Positions 30,742 through 33,297 of a stretch of 33,297 nucleotides of DNA are shown here, one piece after another. Position 1 is the stretch's first letter; every line of letters starts with the position of its first letter. The notes under the pieces were generated by a model, which worked only from the letters and a program-made list of their open reading frames with translations, had not been told where the DNA came from and searched no databases. The DNA comes from a bacterium (GTDB lineage: Bacteria > SZUA-79 > Acidulodesulfobacterales > Acidulodesulfobacteraceae): assembly GCA_021828445.1 (NCBI GenBank), contig JAJZJD010000003.1, positions 1 through 33,297 of the forward strand, read 5' to 3'. The translations under genes were made by a program, and so were the position numbers.

Positions 30742-31736
30742 GCGGTAAAGCTATGAGCATAAAAAACGAATCTAAAATATCTTTTTTATCAAAAGAAATA
30801 TCGGAATTTATCAAGCGCGGTTCTTCTACCGCCGAAAAACTTTCCGCTACTTTAAAAGAAATTAAATCTCAAACCGGCATTAAAACCTTAAAGGATATGG
30901 AGCAGTCCCACATTAACGATATGATTACAGGATTAAAAAATAACGTCTCATCGGGAAATATGTCTTTATCTAACGCCAATTCTTATATTTCAAGTATTAA
31001 TAATATCGTTAGGTATATAGGCAGAGACGATTTGTACGTTATTAAAGCATCTGACTTCGGATTATCTCGGAACATATCCGAAAAAGACGGAATAAATAAA
31101 GAAAATACGAGAGAATCCGCCTCAGCATTTAAAACTTGGCTTAACGAAAAATACGCAGAAACAAACGATTTACGCTATGCGGCGATAAAGCATGCAGTCA
31201 GTATTCAATCGATTAATTTAAGATTAAGAGAGAGCCTCCAAATCAAACTATTAAATAAAGACTTGTCCGAAAATATTTTAAAAGTATCGGCAAAAGGCGA
31301 CGGTTCTAAAAACAGCCGCGAAAGAGAAATTAAATTAAATCCCGAACAAAAAGCGCTTCTTTTGGAAGCAAGAGCTTTTTTAAAAGAAAATCATCTTAAA
31401 AATCTCAATATTGGCACTATAAAACAAGGACGAAATTTTGCGAACAATATCTTAAAATCTTTTCGCACAGAAACCAACCTGTATTTTCACTATCACGGCG
31501 AAAGGCACTGGACAGCGCATGAGGCTTATAAGGAAGCGTGGAAGTCAAAAGGATACGATAATATCAAGTGCAGGGCAAGAACGGACGAGAGCAAAGCCGA
31601 GTGGATTAGCAGCATATTGGAAACGACCGGACTGTCCAAATCGGAATTTCAAACTATGGATAAAGAAATCAGGCAGGAAATATCGCGAAACCTCGGACAT
31701 GAAAGGATTGAAATAACAAATAGGTATTTGGGGTAA
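30738..31736 (+). CDS. tyrosine recombinase / integrase (Integrase_1-like)
   Basis: 332 residues. Core-binding domain about 12-110, with MSLSNANSYISSINNIVRYIGRDDLYVI and ASDFGLSRN typical of the plasmid/ICE integrase branch. Catalytic domain from about 130: Arg162 in INLRLRESLQIK, a lysine-bearing beta-hairpin (KVSAKGDGSKNSREREIKLN), HGER (His253 and Arg256), LGH (His321) and the nucleophile Tyr330 in NRYLG at the very end. The R-K-HxxR-H-Y set is complete, so the enzyme is probably active. It should integrate or resolve the element. The upstream 100-residue protein and the downstream basic protein overlap it by 4 and 1 bp, giving one transcript. Confidence 0.85.
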   Translation: MSGKAMSIKNESKISFLSKEISEFIKRGSSTAEKLSATLKEIKSQTGIKTLKDMEQSHINDMITGLKNNVSSGNMSLSNANSYISSINNIVRYIGRDDLYVIKASDFGLSRNISEKDGINKENTRESASAFKTWLNEKYAETNDLRYAAIKHAVSIQSINLRLRESLQIKLLNKDLSENILKVSAKGDGSKNSREREIKLNPEQKALLLEARAFLKENHLKNLNIGTIKQGRNFANNILKSFRTETNLYFHYHGERHWTAHEAYKEAWKSKGYDNIKCRARTDESKAEWISSILETTGLSKSEFQTMDKEIRQEISRNLGHERIEITNRYLG

Positions 31737-32143
31737 TGAAATTGAAAAATCTATCAAATAATATTGACCCATTCAGGATAAGAGTTAATAGAGAGATTTT
31801 AAAAACAGAAGCTACCAAAAAGTTTATCGAAAATCAAATTAGACATATTCTTACAGGAGAAAAGGTTAAAGTATTGAAACGAAACCCTGGCCATATAACA
31901 TTATGCGAAGTGGAAACAATGCCGCCGCCTGAACTCATAAAAGCTATATCGAAGTATTGCAGCGAAAAAGTCATCTTTAAACTAAAAGACGAAAATGAGG
32001 CCGCTTTCGAGTATTGGAATGAGTGGGAAAGAAAAAAGTTAAAGAAAATTAAAAATAATGAGAAGAGAAAAGCAAAAAGGAAGAGAAAAAGAATTTTAAA
32101 GGCAATATATCGAGGCTTTGCCCCGAACCCCACTTCTTTTTGA
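31736..32143 (+). CDS. unknown basic protein with lysine/arginine-rich C-terminus
   Basis: 135 residues. The first about 90 (IENQIRHILTGEKVKVLKRNPGHITLCEVETMPPPELIKAISKYC) have no motif I recognise. Residues about 98-122 are almost all Lys/Arg (ERKKLKKIKNNEKRKAKRKR), suggesting nucleic-acid binding. The last ten (RGFAPNPTSF) are encoded by the start of a palindromic repeat (32133-32156) that also supplies the stop codon, so the natural C-terminus may have been replaced. The start shares one base with the recombinase stop. No function is proposed beyond membership of the mobile-element operon. Confidence 0.6.
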   Translation: MKLKNLSNNIDPFRIRVNREILKTEATKKFIENQIRHILTGEKVKVLKRNPGHITLCEVETMPPPELIKAISKYCSEKVIFKLKDENEAAFEYWNEWERKKLKKIKNNEKRKAKRKRKRILKAIYRGFAPNPTSF

Positions 32144-32156
32144 TGTCAAAAAGAAG
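32133..32156. repeat. 11 bp perfect inverted repeat at the end of the basic-protein gene
   Basis: CTTCTTTTTGA-TG-TCAAAAAGAAG, preceded by GGCTTTGCCCCGAACCCCA. It contains the stop codon of the upstream gene. There is a run of five T within the left arm but none after the stem, so it is more likely a repeat element than a terminator. Confidence 0.6.
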
Positions 32157-32202
32157 CAAAAACCAGTTGGGTATTGAAAGGAAATAAAAATAAATATTTT
32201 AG

Positions 32203-32220
32203 GCGCGCTCGTTGGCGCGC
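32203..32220 (+). promoter_or_regulatory. GC-only hairpin just before the Toprim gene start
   Basis: GCGCGC-TCGTTG-GCGCGC ends 9 bp before the ATG at 32230. In an AT-rich genome an all-GC stem here is striking and could block or position ribosomes. Confidence 0.5.
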
Positions 32221-32229
32221 AGGCGTATT

Positions 32230-33129
32230 ATGATAGACACCGAAAAACTAAAAACGATTGAGGCAGATACGGTTTTAAATATGCTTGGACTTTCCTATGA
32301 AAAAACCGGAGACAGGCTTATGACTTTGGCAAGTTACAGAGATGAAAATACTGCAAGTATCTCAATCCAAAAACGTAACGGAAAATGGTTATGGAAAGAC
32401 TTTGGAAGCGGAAAGGGCGGCAGTTGGATTGACCTTGTCATGTTTGCTTTGAATTTAAGCTATATTGACGCTATAAAATTTTTAAATAATATTGAAAATG
32501 CGGAAATATGTAACGACAAGAAAAAATTTTCTTTTGGCCGCCAAGAAGAAAAAGGATTAAAACCTAACGGCATAGAAATAACCGCCGTAACGGAAATAAA
32601 AGACTTTGAGCTAATTGAGTATCTTCACTCACGAGCAATACATTTTATACCGGACGGGCTTAAGCAGATAAACTATTCCGTCATTAAAAATAATAAGACT
32701 TATCTAAATTCCGCTATAGGTATAAAAAATTCTTCAAGCGGATACGCCTTAAGAAATAAAAAAATAAAAATGAATATCGGAAAAAGCGCATATTCTTTAT
32801 TTTCTAAAGATTCTCAAAAACAGCTCGTTTTTGTAGTCGAAGGAATGTTCGACGGTTTAACAGTTGCAGAAAAGATGAAAGACAGATTATACGACTTAAT
32901 AATTTTGAATTCGGTAAAAAATCTTAACGCTTTTGTTCTAGAAATATTATCTAATTATAAAAATATAATTCTGGCTCTCGATAATGACGAAAGCGGCAAA
33001 GAAGCGGAAAATAAAATTATCAGCCAGATTAAAAGCGTCCCAATATATAAACTAAATTTTAAAGCAAAAGACTTAAACGCAGCTTTAATATTAAAAGAAA
33101 AAATAGGAGTTACCCTATGCCAGCTATAG
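32230..33129 (+). CDS. Toprim-domain protein, primase-like, degenerate zinc-binding part
   Basis: The start is set at ATG 32230 (299 residues); an in-frame TTG at 32212 lies inside a hairpin. N-terminal part: YRDENTASISIQKRNGKWLWKDFGSGKGGSWIDLVMFALNLSYIDAIKFL matches the core of a DnaG-type CHC2 domain (F-x-D-F-G-x-G-x-x-G-x-x-x-D) but lacks its zinc cysteines and histidine. C-terminal part: a Toprim fold with VFVVEGMFDGLTVAE (the catalytic Glu) and IILALDNDESGKEA (D-x-D). Such proteins occur on plasmids and integrative elements as primases or primase fragments. It probably makes primers or handles nicked DNA for element replication; activity is unproved. The next gene starts 13 bp before its stop. 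Confidence 0.8.
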   Translation: MIDTEKLKTIEADTVLNMLGLSYEKTGDRLMTLASYRDENTASISIQKRNGKWLWKDFGSGKGGSWIDLVMFALNLSYIDAIKFLNNIENAEICNDKKKFSFGRQEEKGLKPNGIEITAVTEIKDFELIEYLHSRAIHFIPDGLKQINYSVIKNNKTYLNSAIGIKNSSSGYALRNKKIKMNIGKSAYSLFSKDSQKQLVFVVEGMFDGLTVAEKMKDRLYDLIILNSVKNLNAFVLEILSNYKNIILALDNDESGKEAENKIISQIKSVPIYKLNFKAKDLNAALILKEKIGVTLCQL

Positions 33130-33297
33130 CGCCAATAACTTTTAAACCAGAGGAAAGAAAAAAGGTGTTTTGTCCGGTTCTTATGAAAGAATCGGACTGC
33201 GAACTGTCTTTTGGAAAATATTGTGATAAAAATCTGCCGGAAAGAATGGAATGCGCAATGCTTCTTGATATCCCAAGCATATACGGCTTAATTCCTC
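33117..33297 (+). CDS. cysteine-containing protein, cut by the window end
   Basis: The frame is open from ATG 33117 to the last base (60 codons visible). An AGGAG Shine-Dalgarno lies 7 bp before the ATG, and the gene overlaps the Toprim gene by 13 bp, so it is very likely real. Visible residues include FCPVLMKESDCELSFGKYCD and ERMECAMLL, four cysteines spaced as C-x8-C-x8-C-x10-C, which could bind a metal. Nothing else can be identified. Context (last gene of the mobile-element operon seen here) suggests a DNA-related role, which is inference only. Confidence 0.6.
   Translation, partial: MPAIAPITFKPEERKKVFCPVLMKESDCELSFGKYCDKNLPERMECAMLLDIPSIYGLIP

Noticed and set aside
1..33297. CRISPR array, rRNA or standard tRNA gene
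   Set aside because: No regularly spaced direct repeats with unique spacers and no rRNA or tRNA signature sequences were seen on either strand while reading; not verified by a dedicated search.

Overview
The window is an AT-rich bacterial chromosome segment: a densely packed core on the left (1 to about 27.4 kb) and an accessory, mobile-element-like region on the right (about 27.4 to 33.3 kb). The core gene set suggests an anaerobic or microaerophilic diderm of the deltaproteobacterial / Desulfobacterota type. The clues are futalosine-type menaquinone genes (mqnE with UbiD, UbiA and UbiX homologues), selB, a CarD-type regulator, a periplasmic Do protease behind a textbook sigma-54 promoter, and non-mevalonate isoprenoid genes. 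The lineage is inferred from gene content and base composition, not from a marker tree.

Region by region. 2-8261 (+): tightly spaced, often overlapping genes: rpsA (3' part), sppA, a HIT protein, a LapA-like membrane protein, a CCA-adding-type nucleotidyltransferase, pgi, miaA, hflX and an unknown exported protein. 8265-8735 (-): a small membrane protein. 8771-16361 (+): a protein quality-control block with hsp20, a divergent ClpA/ClpC-like ATPase, a DUF1844-type protein and clpB, then a strong hairpin and a degP/htrA gene under an apparent sigma-54 promoter. 16510-18468: selB. 18566-22740: a menaquinone operon (mqnL/UbiD, mqnP/UbiA, mqnM/UbiX, mqnE). 22797-24485: carD and a PIN-TRAM membrane protein. 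24622-26125 (-): ispD and ispF. 26316-27383: an Old Yellow Enzyme of the YqjM type.

The right side starts with toxin-antitoxin debris: an orphan AbrB-type antitoxin, one complete RelE/ParE-type pair, and two tandem antitoxin-like genes without a toxin. Next come two divergently transcribed regulators or replication-type proteins. Their near-consensus promoters face away from each other and are studded with a repeated TAATTGAC box. About 550 bp without a convincing gene but with a run of strong inverted repeats follows. The last part is an apparent operon: a small recombinase-core-like protein, a full tyrosine recombinase, a basic unknown protein, a Toprim (primase-like) protein and a cysteine-rich protein cut by the window end. 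This looks like the integration and replication end of an integrated element.

The observations most worth following are the Clp ATPase whose second pore loop has lost its tyrosine, the sigma-54 promoter of degP with a tandem 11-mer at enhancer distance, paired palindromes 21 bp apart over the hsp20 promoter, two apparently leaderless genes, and the structured non-coding segment with the two-gene recombinase module of the mobile element.
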